From: Ignavibacteriales bacterium
Lineage (GTDB): Bacteria > Bacteroidota > Ignavibacteria > Ignavibacteriales > Melioribacteraceae
Direction: 5' to 3'
Length of the DNA: 64,000 nucleotides
Assembly: GCA_020635275.1 (NCBI GenBank)
Contig: JACKAA010000004.1
Location: 496,001-560,000 of the forward strand
Of the stretch, positions 27,753 through 36,322 are shown piece after piece. The position numbers and the translations under genes are program-made. A model generated the notes under the pieces. The model did no database searches, had not been told where the DNA came from, and saw only the letters and a program-made list of their open reading frames with translations. How positions within the stretch are numbered: position 1 is the stretch's first letter; each line of letters opens with the position of its first letter.

Positions 27753-28280
27753 TTAACAGTTTGGAGGAGGTGAATTTGGACAAATTACTATACTTTGATA
27801 AAATTTGATATTTTGACTAAAATATTTTTTTGTGTAAAATGAATTATTGTGGCTGATCTTATTTGATTCGGTAGTGTAAAATATTGATAAGTAATTACTT
27901 AATTGACTTAGCAGACGATTTGATTTTCCATCATTTTGTAATGCGTTTGCAAGGTTTTCTTTAAATCTCTTATTCAAATAAGTTTCATCATTATCCTGCC
28001 AGCACCAATATAAAACTGAATCACCGACTTCCTTTGATTTAATAACATCATACATTATTTCATTAAATTCAAATTCTTTGGAATGCTCCCAACTGAGAAT
28101 TGTATTTGTTTCACTTTTTGAAAATTTAAGCAAAACTAAATCATTATCATCAAGATGAGAAATTAAATTCATTTTAACATTTTTTCTTATAATCTTTTTT
28201 TGGATATGGAATAAACTAAAGGTAATCCAGAAAGGTGAAATAAAAATAATTAATAAAAATATGGAAATGAATTTTTTCAA
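27753..28280 (-). CDS. Small membrane-anchored protein, unknown function, upstream of TonB receptor
   Basis: A 175-residue protein with one N-terminal helix (residues about 4-26) and no clear cleavage site. An IQKKIIRKNVKMNLI basic stretch follows, and then a soluble, presumably periplasmic part. Short proteins with a SLFHIQKKxIRKxVK-type N-terminus occur beside TonB receptors in Bacteroidota, as I recall; none has a known role. The tail CPNSPPPNC carries two Cys around Pro residues and could bind metal. It is 50 bases before the receptor and 21 bases after punA. Confidence 0.6.
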   Translation of the reverse strand: MKKFISIFLLIIFISPFWITFSLFHIQKKIIRKNVKMNLISHLDDNDLVLLKFSKSETNTILSWEHSKEFEFNEIMYDVIKSKEVGDSVLYWCWQDNDETYLNKRFKENLANALQNDGKSNRLLSQLSNYLSIFYTTESNKISHNNSFYTKKYFSQNIKFYQSIVICPNSPPPNC

Positions 28281-28301
28281 TTTATAAATGGTAATTTATT
28301 A

Positions 28302-29123
28302 TCAAACAAGTTTAATAATTCTTTTTACCAACCTTTCAAATTTTTCTTTTGCCAATTCAGCTGTTTCAATAACTTCTTGATGAGATAATTTTTGTGGTGA
28401 AAGTCCTGCTGCATAATTTGTTATTAACGAAATTGCCGAGACATTTATGCCATTCACTCCTGCAAAAAATGCTTCATGAACCGTTGACATACCAACAGCA
28501 TCAGCACCAAATTTACTTTGCATTTTTATTTCAGCTGGAGTTTCATATGTAGGACCTGAATTAAACCAATAATTACCTTGCTGTAAAAATACATTTTCTT
28601 CTAATGCGGCCTTTTTAATTATTTCATTAAATTCTTTTGAAGGTAAATTTAAAATATTTTTTCTCTGCTCTGCAGTCGGTAAAGAGAGAACATCTGTTAA
28701 TTCTTTTTTAATATTATGAGCAAGAAATCCGGTTGTTAACATTAGATCACCTGGATTAAAATTTAAATTAACCCCACCTGCTGCGTTAGTTAATAAAATA
28801 TATTTGGTTTTTAACTCTTTGGCAATAAAAACCGGAATTATAGCTTGATCAATATTGTATCCTTCATACAAGTGAATTCTACCCTGAAATACTAAAATAT
28901 TTTTATTGAATAGCTCAGCAAAATGTAAAAAACCTTTATGACCTTGAACTGTAGATTTTGGGTAATTTGGGATGTCTTCAGTTTTTATTGATTTAACTAT
29001 TTTTATCTTATCTGCAAATTCTCCTAAACCGCTGCCAAGAATAAGTGAAATTTCCGGATAAAATGGCATTTGATCATTTACATAATTTAGCAGTGTTTTA
29101 TATTTAAAATTTAGATCTATCAT
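28302..29123 (-). CDS. punA: Purine nucleoside phosphorylase (trimeric family)
   Basis: Cleaves inosine/guanosine with phosphate to base and ribose-1-phosphate. The 273-residue protein has the trimeric PNP motifs: phosphate-binding GSGLGEFADKI, GHKGFLHFAE, GRIHLYEGY, the base-pocket LTNAAGGVN, and GMSTVHEAFFAGVNG. It is 4 bases downstream of nupC within a nucleoside salvage set. Confidence 0.93.
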   Translation of the reverse strand: MIDLNFKYKTLLNYVNDQMPFYPEISLILGSGLGEFADKIKIVKSIKTEDIPNYPKSTVQGHKGFLHFAELFNKNILVFQGRIHLYEGYNIDQAIIPVFIAKELKTKYILLTNAAGGVNLNFNPGDLMLTTGFLAHNIKKELTDVLSLPTAEQRKNILNLPSKEFNEIIKKAALEENVFLQQGNYWFNSGPTYETPAEIKMQSKFGADAVGMSTVHEAFFAGVNGINVSAISLITNYAAGLSPQKLSHQEVIETAELAKEKFERLVKRIIKLV

Positions 29124-29127
29124 AATA

Positions 29128-30480
29128 TTAAAATAAAATTCCTGCTAAAGTAGCTGTCATTAATGTTGAAAGAGATCCAGCCAAAACAGCTTTCATGCCC
29201 AAACTTGCAAGCGCGGTTCTTTGATTTGGAGCAATAGGGGCAATACCACCAATTTGTATAGCAATTGAACTAAAATTTGCAAATCCGCATAAAGCATATG
29301 TTGCCATTAAAATAGCTTTTTCATTTACCAATTCTTTTATCTGAATTAAATTGCTTAATTCAAAATACGCTACAAATTCATTTAGAACAACCTTGGAACC
29401 GAACAGACTTCCAAATTGAATTGCACTTTCACTTGGAACTCCAATAGCTAAAGCAAGAAATTGTAGAATTAATCCAAAGACCATTTGGAGATTAAGTGGT
29501 TTATTATAATGTTCCATTAGTATAGCATTCAATCCCGTAAAGCCGCCAATAAATTCAAGTAAATAGTTTACTAATGCAATTAATGCTATAAAGGCGAGCA
29601 ACATGGCACCAACGTTTAATGCTAACTGCAAACCATCTGAAGCTCCTACTGCAGCAGCTTCAACAGTATTTGAAGCATTTTTTTCTACCGCAACTTTTAC
29701 CGTCCCTTTTGTTTCAGGTTCTTCAACTTCCGGAAAAATTATTTTGGATAGCACCAAAGAAGCAGGAGCCGCCATAACACTTGCTCCTAATAAATGAGTA
29801 GCAAACATAAGCTGTGCGTCAGTAATCGATAATCCCATTGTTTCACCAAAAGATTGGCTTAACATCTGAATATAGGCAGCCATCACACCGCCTGCAATTG
29901 TTGCCATTCCTCCGGTCATAATTGTGAGAAGCTCACTTTTGGTTAATCCCTTTAAATAAGGTTTTATCATTAATGGCGCTTCGGTTTGACCGACAAAAAT
30001 ATTTGCAGAAACAGAAAGTGATTCAGCTCCGCTAGTTCCTAAAAGTTTAGACATAATCCAAGCCATTCCCTGAACTATTTTTTGCATTACTCCTAAATAG
30101 TAAAGAACAGACATTAAAGTTGCAAAAAAGATTATTGTTGGAAGTACTTGAAATGCAAAGAAAAATCCCATTGAGCCATCAGATCCGGGAGATTTGGCCA
30201 AATCGCCAAATACAAATGAAGCTCCATCTGTAGTAAAGTTTAAGATAAGAACGAAAAAACTGCTAATCCATTTAAAGAATAATTTTGGCCATCCAAGTGG
30301 GGAGAAGAAGGCCCCTAAAGTATCACCTTTAATAATAAATATTGCAAAAACAAATTGAATTAAAAGACCGGTGCCGACTAATTTCCAATTAATTCGCTTT
30401 TTGTTGTTTGAAAAAAGAAATGCTATAAATAGAATTACAAGAACACCAAAAATTCCGCGCAGGATTGCAATTATATCCAT
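29128..30480 (-). CDS. nupC: Concentrative nucleoside transporter (NupC/CNT family)
   Basis: Inner-membrane nucleoside:cation symporter of 450 residues. CNT features include GQTEAPLMIKPYL, the TIMTGGMATIAGGVMAAY segment, the LLGASVMAAPASL stretch and the C-terminal CGFANFSSIAIQIGG. Genes for thymidine kinase (3 bases upstream) and purine phosphorylase (4 bases downstream) support nucleoside uptake. Ion coupling (Na+ or H+) is not determined. Confidence 0.94.
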   Translation of the reverse strand: MDIIAILRGIFGVLVILFIAFLFSNNKKRINWKLVGTGLLIQFVFAIFIIKGDTLGAFFSPLGWPKLFFKWISSFFVLILNFTTDGASFVFGDLAKSPGSDGSMGFFFAFQVLPTIIFFATLMSVLYYLGVMQKIVQGMAWIMSKLLGTSGAESLSVSANIFVGQTEAPLMIKPYLKGLTKSELLTIMTGGMATIAGGVMAAYIQMLSQSFGETMGLSITDAQLMFATHLLGASVMAAPASLVLSKIIFPEVEEPETKGTVKVAVEKNASNTVEAAAVGASDGLQLALNVGAMLLAFIALIALVNYLLEFIGGFTGLNAILMEHYNKPLNLQMVFGLILQFLALAIGVPSESAIQFGSLFGSKVVLNEFVAYFELSNLIQIKELVNEKAILMATYALCGFANFSSIAIQIGGIAPIAPNQRTALASLGMKAVLAGSLSTLMTATLAGILF

Positions 30481-30483
30481 GTA

Positions 30484-31062
30484 TTATTCCTCTTCAGGTA
30501 TATAATGACATTTTCTACATCTTGCTTCATAACTATCAGAAGCGCCGACTACAACTCTATCTTTTGTCTTTATTGTACGTTGAGTTTTATCTGCTGGATT
30601 TCCACAATTTACACAAATAGCCAGGGTTTTTGTAATATACTCAGCATGTGCCAATAATTGAGGAATTGGTTCAAAAGGAATTCCTCTATAATCTTGATCC
30701 AAACCGGCAACAATTACGCGTTTTCCATTATTTGCCAATTCATTGCATACATCAACCAAATCTGGAGTAAAAAATTGAGCCTCATCAATTCCAACAACTT
30801 GAGAATCTTTTGATAATTCTAATATTTCTTTTGGAGTATCAATAATAGTAGATGGTAAACTTTGTTCACTATGTGAGACAATTTCAAGTTTGGAGTATCT
30901 ATCATCTATCTTAGGCTTGAAAATCATAACATTTAATTTAGCAATTTTAGCTCTTCTTAATCTTCTGATTAGTTCTTCGGTTTTTCCACTAAACATGCAT
31001 CCGGCAATAACTTCTATCCAACCAGTTTCAACTGGAGTTGAGTGAGGTTTAAATTCCATCAT
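30484..31062 (-). CDS. tdk: Thymidine kinase (type II)
   Basis: Phosphorylates thymidine with ATP in pyrimidine salvage. The 192-residue enzyme has P-loop GCMFSGKT at 21-28, Walker B-type VVGIDEAQFF, the lasso region, and a structural zinc site from Cys150, Cys153, Cys182 and Cys185. Its ATG overlaps the cdd stop by 4 bases. Confidence 0.96.
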   Translation of the reverse strand: MMEFKPHSTPVETGWIEVIAGCMFSGKTEELIRRLRRAKIAKLNVMIFKPKIDDRYSKLEIVSHSEQSLPSTIIDTPKEILELSKDSQVVGIDEAQFFTPDLVDVCNELANNGKRVIVAGLDQDYRGIPFEPIPQLLAHAEYITKTLAICVNCGNPADKTQRTIKTKDRVVVGASDSYEARCRKCHYIPEEE

Positions 31063-31457
31063 TTTTCTAAAAATTCCTTATTAAATGAAAGAGGTAGAAG
31101 ATCTTCTAATTTTAAAATTCGTATTTCATTATCAGAATTACTCATTACAACTTCTAAGTCTTTTCCACAAACTTCCATTAAAACTTGTCTGCATGCACCG
31201 CATGGAGGAATAAAATCTTCAGCATCACTGACAAGAACAATAGTTTTAAAATTTCTTTCACCTTCAGAAACAGCGGAAAAAACAGCAGTGCGTTCAGCAC
31301 AATTTGTTAAACCATAAGAAGAATTTTCAACATTAACTCCAGAATATAAATTTCCTTCATTTGTAACTAAAACTGCTCCAACTCTAAATTTTGAATAGGG
31401 CGAATAAGAATTTTTCTTTACTTTTCTAGCAATTTGAATTAATTCCGAGTAATTCAT
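31059..31457 (-). CDS. cdd: Cytidine deaminase
   Basis: Deaminates cytidine and deoxycytidine to uridine forms. The 132-residue tetrameric-type enzyme shows zinc ligands Cys53 (NCAERTAVF), Cys86 and Cys89 (PPCGACRQ) and catalytic Glu55. It is the first gene of the cdd-tdk-nupC-punA run and overlaps tdk by 4 bases. Confidence 0.95.
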   Translation of the reverse strand: MNYSELIQIARKVKKNSYSPYSKFRVGAVLVTNEGNLYSGVNVENSSYGLTNCAERTAVFSAVSEGERNFKTIVLVSDAEDFIPPCGACRQVLMEVCGKDLEVVMSNSDNEIRILKLEDLLPLSFNKEFLEK

Positions 31458-31545
31458 TTTTTACTCACTTTAGTTTATAAAATAAAAATATCCCCTAAAA
31501 CTAAAACCCTAGAATAAAATATATAATAATTTTTATTAAAAATAT

Positions 31546-32607
31546 TTACCATTTATTCTTATTGAAAATACCTTTAAAATAATTAACAACAAGAAGTAGT
31601 TCATAAATAATTTGAAGATAGATTGTTTCAATTAGTCCAAAATTATAAGAAAAATCTTTCATTAATATTTTAATAAGAACTACATTACTAACTATTTTTA
31701 CAAAAAATAAATAAATAAAATTAGTGTTTATTAAAAATAAGAATGGTGAAAAAAGCATCAATAAATTTAAAATATGCCAAAAACCTAATAAAAATTTAAT
31801 TTTATTTGAGTAGTAATTTGATGTAGATGTATGTCTTGATTTTTGCTGTACAAAATCTTCAAACGTTTCCTTTGCGTTTGTAAATACAAATGAACCAGGA
31901 TTTTTAATTATCCCAATTTTCATTTTATTTTTTACAGCTTCTCTTAAAAGCAAATCATCATCTCCGCTAAGCGTATCAGTAGTATTTTTATAACCCTCTA
32001 TTTTATTAAATGAATCATTTCTAAATGCAAAACTTCTGGCCGAAGCTGAATAGGGAAGCCCAATAATAGCAAATGAAAAAGTTAAAATATGAACCCATAA
32101 ATTGTCAAAACAAATTATTTTATTTAAAAATGATTGTTTTTGATAAAATGGTGAGATTCCAAAAATAAAATCGAATTTTTCTGAGAATTTATTTGATATT
32201 GACTTAAGCCAATATTTTTCTGGTTGACAATCAGCATCGGTAATTACTATATATTCATAATTTGATTTTTCAATACCTATTTGAAGAGCCCCTCGTTTTC
32301 CTTCAAATTTTTTATAATCAACTTTTATTATACTAAAATTACTTTTGTATTTAATAAGTTCACTGATTTTTTTGAAAGTTGAATCTGTTGAATTGTCATC
32401 AACTATTATAACTTCATATTTGTTAATTGGGTATTTTTGATTTTCTAATGATTTAATAAGATTTGGCAGATTATTAACTTCATTTTTTGCAGCAACAATT
32501 ACACTAATTTTTAATTCTTCGTTAAAAATTTTTTCATTTACCGGAAGTTTAAGCTTTAAAAAAATGTAAATAAATAAAGCGAATATAAAAATCAGAAAGA
32601 ATATCAT
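31546..32607 (-). CDS. Family 2 glycosyltransferase, membrane-anchored
   Basis: A 353-residue GT-A fold enzyme with one N-terminal helix (residues 1-17) and two to three C-terminal helices. Motifs: VIVDDNSTDST (nucleotide-sugar binding), TDADCQP (DXD-like metal site), GDDDLLLREAV and QKSRH, a variant of the QxxRW motif. The topology is typical of processive or lipid-linked GT2 enzymes, but the sugar and acceptor are unknown. It follows the helicase gene by 3 bases. Confidence 0.87.
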   Translation of the reverse strand: MIFFLIFIFALFIYIFLKLKLPVNEKIFNEELKISVIVAAKNEVNNLPNLIKSLENQKYPINKYEVIIVDDNSTDSTFKKISELIKYKSNFSIIKVDYKKFEGKRGALQIGIEKSNYEYIVITDADCQPEKYWLKSISNKFSEKFDFIFGISPFYQKQSFLNKIICFDNLWVHILTFSFAIIGLPYSASARSFAFRNDSFNKIEGYKNTTDTLSGDDDLLLREAVKNKMKIGIIKNPGSFVFTNAKETFEDFVQQKSRHTSTSNYYSNKIKFLLGFWHILNLLMLFSPFLFLINTNFIYLFFVKIVSNVVLIKILMKDFSYNFGLIETIYLQIIYELLLVVNYFKGIFNKNKW

Positions 32608-32610
32608 TTT

Positions 32611-34608
32611 TTAGAAATCCTCTTCTAAGAGCCATTCTTCAGCTAATTCTTCACTAATCTCTGCAATAAATCTGGATGGTTTTGATAAGGTCATTCCGTT
32701 GTGACGATCGAAAATATTCATCGGATAAGAAATATAAAGATTATTTTTTGCTCTTGTGGCGGCAACATACATCAGCCGTCTTTCTTCTTCCAAACTTTCA
32801 ATTTTATTATATGACATGCTGGAAGGGAAGAAACCTTCAACTGCATGGATAATAAATACTGAATGCCATTCTAATCCTTTTGCAGAATGAATAGTTGAAA
32901 GTGTTAAATATTCATTATCTTTTTCTTCTTCGCTAATATCAGCCATACTTTCCGTAGGAGGTTCTAAAGCCATATCAGCTAATAAAGTTGTAAGATTAGT
33001 ATAATTTTCAGTTATGTTTATGAATATATCCAGATCTTTCTTTCTTTTGTTAAAATCATCATATTTAGCTTTAAATAATGGTTCATAATAATCTAATACA
33101 ATCTCAGTCAATTCTGTTGGCAGTTGTCTGCTTGTATGAATTCTATACAAACACAAAAATAAATTGAAAATATTTGTCTTATAACTTTTGTCTAAAGTTT
33201 TTTCCGGATGAGCTTTAATGTTTAGTTCACCGGCTGTTATTTTTGCAAGCAGATCTTGAGCTTTTTTTGGTCCTATTCCTTCATGTAAAAGTAAAACCCT
33301 GTACCAGCTTACTACGTCATTCGGATTTTCAGCAATCCTTAGAAAAGCTAAAACATCTTTAACATGAGCGGTTTCAATAAATTTCATTCCGCCAAATTTT
33401 TGATAAGGAATATTTGCTTTGTTCAATTCAATTTCAAGATCAAATGAACTAAATGAAGAACGAAATAATACTGCAATATCATTAAGAGGAATATTTTCTT
33501 CTCTTAATTCTAAAATTCTATCAACAATAAAACGGGACTGCATATTTTCTGTTGTCGCTGATATAATTGCTGGAAGTTCGCCTCCGGTTTTTCTTGTAAA
33601 AAGATGCTTCGGATATTTCTCAATAGCCGTATCAATAATATAATTGCCAAAATCTAAAACTTCCTGAGTACTTCTATAATTTTCTTCAAGCATTATTGTT
33701 TTAACATCTTTAAATAATTTTGGAAATTGCATTATGTTTTTAAAGTTTGCACCTCTGAATGAATAAATAGATTGTGAATCATCTCCAACAACCATTATGT
33801 TATTATTATGCCCGGCTAAGCCAAATACAATGTCAGCCTGAAGCTTATTTGTATCCTGATATTCGTCAATCATAACATATTTTATTGAGCTTAATAAAAC
33901 TTGAGATTTAGCTTTATCATGTAAAAAATCTCTTAAATAAATTAACAAATCATCATAATCTAAAAGTTGACTTTTCTTTTTATAAGAGGTGTAAAATCTT
34001 GAGATTTCGATTATCTTTTCAATATGCTCAGCAAAATGCGGATATTCTTCTGCAACAATATCTTCTATTTTTTTTCCAGTGTTTGTACTTAAGCTAATAA
34101 TACTTTGAATTGTTTGTTTATTGGGGAATCTTTTTTTCAGCTTAACTAAATCAAGTTGAGCTCTAATTAAATTTATTACATCTTCGCTATCACTTTGGTC
34201 CAAAATTGTAAAACCGGAATCCAAACCAACTAGTTTTGCATATTTTCTTAACGTTAAATTTGCAAATGAATGAAAAGTTCCACCGTTAATTTTTGAGCAT
34301 CTATTATCCAGTAATATGGCAGCTCTATTCATCATTTCTTTTGCCGATTTACGGGTGAAAGTCAAAAGTAAAATTGATTTTGGTTCAACACCCATTTCTA
34401 CTAATCGTGCAACTCGATAAACTAAAGTTCTTGTTTTTCCAGTTCCAGCTCCGGCAATAACAAGATAAGCTCCCTCTGTAGATGTTACAGCGTCATACTG
34501 TGCTGGATTTAACTCATTGACATAATCTATTTCGAATTGAGATTCATCAAATTGTTTTCTTTCAGACTCAACTTTATTAATTTTTGTTAAGCGGTACTTT
34601 TTTGGCAT
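32611..34608 (-). CDS. UvrD/PcrA-type superfamily 1 DNA helicase
   Basis: ATP-dependent 3'-5' helicase, 665 residues. Motif I GAGTGKTRT lies near residue 53; also seen are motif Ia TFTRKSAKEM, motif II YVMIDEYQDTN, motif III VVGDDSQSIYSFRGA, motif IV ENYRSTQ, and motif V/VI LSTIHSAKGLEW and RRLMYVAATRAKNNL. It lacks the RecB nuclease domain. It overlaps the preceding gene by one base (TAATG). A 35-residue N-terminal extension precedes the Q-motif LNPAQYDAV. Confidence 0.92.
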   Translation of the reverse strand: MPKKYRLTKINKVESERKQFDESQFEIDYVNELNPAQYDAVTSTEGAYLVIAGAGTGKTRTLVYRVARLVEMGVEPKSILLLTFTRKSAKEMMNRAAILLDNRCSKINGGTFHSFANLTLRKYAKLVGLDSGFTILDQSDSEDVINLIRAQLDLVKLKKRFPNKQTIQSIISLSTNTGKKIEDIVAEEYPHFAEHIEKIIEISRFYTSYKKKSQLLDYDDLLIYLRDFLHDKAKSQVLLSSIKYVMIDEYQDTNKLQADIVFGLAGHNNNIMVVGDDSQSIYSFRGANFKNIMQFPKLFKDVKTIMLEENYRSTQEVLDFGNYIIDTAIEKYPKHLFTRKTGGELPAIISATTENMQSRFIVDRILELREENIPLNDIAVLFRSSFSSFDLEIELNKANIPYQKFGGMKFIETAHVKDVLAFLRIAENPNDVVSWYRVLLLHEGIGPKKAQDLLAKITAGELNIKAHPEKTLDKSYKTNIFNLFLCLYRIHTSRQLPTELTEIVLDYYEPLFKAKYDDFNKRKKDLDIFINITENYTNLTTLLADMALEPPTESMADISEEEKDNEYLTLSTIHSAKGLEWHSVFIIHAVEGFFPSSMSYNKIESLEEERRLMYVAATRAKNNLYISYPMNIFDRHNGMTLSKPSRFIAEISEELAEEWLLEEDF

Positions 34609-35129
34609 TACCTTCGGAGTGCTTTAGGTTTATTTAATATTTCTTGAATGATTATATAATCTTTTAAGTTAGACTGTTGAGCAAAAAGTTTACTGAATTT
34701 GGATTGAGGTTCAATTTGCGAGTTCTTACTAATTTGTAGATTTTCTTCCTTAAATGCTCTATGTTTTTGTTTATCATTTGTTAATTCATTTTTTTTCTCA
34801 GTTATCTTTTCTGCATAATCACTTTTTCCTTCGGTACTAAATTCTTCAAAATCACTTTCCGGGTTCCAAGTATCAGAATAATTTTCTTCAGAATATTTAT
34901 AAGGAGCCTCGGTTTTTTGAGGCTCCGGCAATTCTAATTTAAATCCAAACATTTCTTCCAAAACTTCTGCAGAAGATTTTTGCTTTTTAGCAATAGTATT
35001 TGGTTTTTCTGATTGTTGCGGAAAAGAAGTTGTTTTTTTTGATTGCTGTTTTTTCTTTTTTTTCATTGAAGAAGCAATTGAACTAACAATAAAAAAAATG
35101 ATAATTAATATTTGAAATAGATCTTCCAT
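34608..35129 (-). CDS. Membrane-anchored charged protein of unknown function
   Basis: A 173-residue protein with a single N-terminal helix (MEDLFQILIIIFFIVSSIAS) followed at once by a lysine tract. A long Lys/Glu/Ser-rich, probably disordered region ends in a more ordered LFAQQSNLKDYIIIQEIL tail. It lies 2 bases after floA, the position where an NfeD-like partner is often found. It does not look like NfeD: there is no OB fold. A partner or adaptor of the flotillin is a guess from position only. Confidence 0.6.
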   Translation of the reverse strand: MEDLFQILIIIFFIVSSIASSMKKKKKQQSKKTTSFPQQSEKPNTIAKKQKSSAEVLEEMFGFKLELPEPQKTEAPYKYSEENYSDTWNPESDFEEFSTEGKSDYAEKITEKKNELTNDKQKHRAFKEENLQISKNSQIEPQSKFSKLFAQQSNLKDYIIIQEILNKPKALRR

Positions 35130-35131
35130 AA

Positions 35132-36100
35132 TTATTTTTTATCTTCTTTATCCTTATCACTATCAGCTATACTTTTTCTCATATCAGTATCTGATTGAAT
35201 ATTTTTTAGATTGTAGTAATCCATAATTCCCATATTACCGCTTCTAAAAGCTTCTGCCATTGCTTGAGGAATTTCAGCTTCAGCTTCCACAACTCTTGCA
35301 CGCATTTCTTGTTCAAGTGCAACTGCTGCAGCACGTCTCTCTTCAGCCTTAGCTCTAGCAACTTTTAAATCTGCTTCAGCTTGATCAGTTTGTAAAATAG
35401 CGCCGATGTTTGTACCAACATCAACATCTGCAATATCAATAGAAAGAATTTCGAAAGCAGTTCCGGCATCCAATCCTTTAGCCAACACTGATTTTGAAAT
35501 ATTATCCGGATTTTCCAAAACAATTTTATGAGTATCACTGGAACCAATTGTTGATACGATACCTTCTCCAACTCTTGCTAAAACTGTTGCTTCACCAGCA
35601 CCACCAACCAATCTTTCGATGTTAGCTCTTACAGTTACACGTGCTATAGCTTTTAATTGAATACCGTCTTTTGCAACGGCTGCAACAAGGGGAGTCTCAA
35701 TAACTTTTGGCACAACTGACATTTTTACAGCTTCAAGAACATCTCTTCCTGCTAGATCAATTGCGGCGGCTTTTTCAAAAAATAAATCCAGATTGGCTTT
35801 ATTTGCTGAAATTAATGCATTAACAACTTTTGTTACATTTCCACCGGCAAGATAATGCGCTTCTAAAGCTGCTGTTTCTAAATTTAATCCTGCTTTTGTT
35901 GCTGAAATTAAATTTCTAACAATAATTGTTGGTGAAACTTTTCTCAGTCTCATTCCAACTAAATCTCTGAAAATTTTTAATCTTACTCCAGAAAAGTAGG
36001 CCGTAATGAATAGCCCAATTGGAACAAAATAAGTAAACAGAATTAGAAAAAATATTATAGCAATAATCACTACAAACGATAAACCAGTAAAAGCTTCCAT
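35132..36100 (-). CDS. floA: Flotillin-like membrane-domain protein FloA
   Basis: Flotillin-like scaffold that organises membrane microdomains, 322 residues. An N-terminal hairpin helix (residues about 8-38) is followed by the SPFH domain (VKMSVVPKVIETP, RVTVRANIERLVGGAGEATV). A coiled, Ala/Glu-rich arm comes next (AKAEERRAAAVALEQEMRAR). The lack of a long C-terminal tail and the IFRDLVGMRLRKVSP stretch match the FloA (YqfA) family. An AAGGAG site 6 bases before the ATG suggests strong translation. It is the first gene of the minus-strand run. Confidence 0.93.
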   Translation of the reverse strand: MEAFTGLSFVVIIAIIFFLILFTYFVPIGLFITAYFSGVRLKIFRDLVGMRLRKVSPTIIVRNLISATKAGLNLETAALEAHYLAGGNVTKVVNALISANKANLDLFFEKAAAIDLAGRDVLEAVKMSVVPKVIETPLVAAVAKDGIQLKAIARVTVRANIERLVGGAGEATVLARVGEGIVSTIGSSDTHKIVLENPDNISKSVLAKGLDAGTAFEILSIDIADVDVGTNIGAILQTDQAEADLKVARAKAEERRAAAVALEQEMRARVVEAEAEIPQAMAEAFRSGNMGIMDYYNLKNIQSDTDMRKSIADSDKDKEDKK

Positions 36101-36240
36101 GATGACTCCTTAAAAAAATATCTAATCTTATAATTTCTTTAGTAATTTACCAAAAGTTAAGCTATTAGTAAATAAAAACACTAAATTAAACTGAATAAAT
36201 AATTATAAAAACCGATGATATTCTAAAAATCCTTAATACC

Positions 36241-36269
36241 TTGATTACACAAATAAGTATCTATATATT
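36241..36269 (+). promoter_or_regulatory. Putative promoter of clpC
   Basis: TTGATT and TATATT are separated by 17 bases, about 54 bases before the clpC ATG in the 222-base floA-clpC divergent gap. It resembles the candidate upstream of yceD in spacing and -10 hexamer. No CIRCE-like or CtsR-like repeat was recognised. Confidence 0.35.
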
Positions 36270-36322
36270 TATTATTATTAAAAAAAGTGAATTTTGAAAA
36301 AATTTGAAGGGCTGTTAATATA

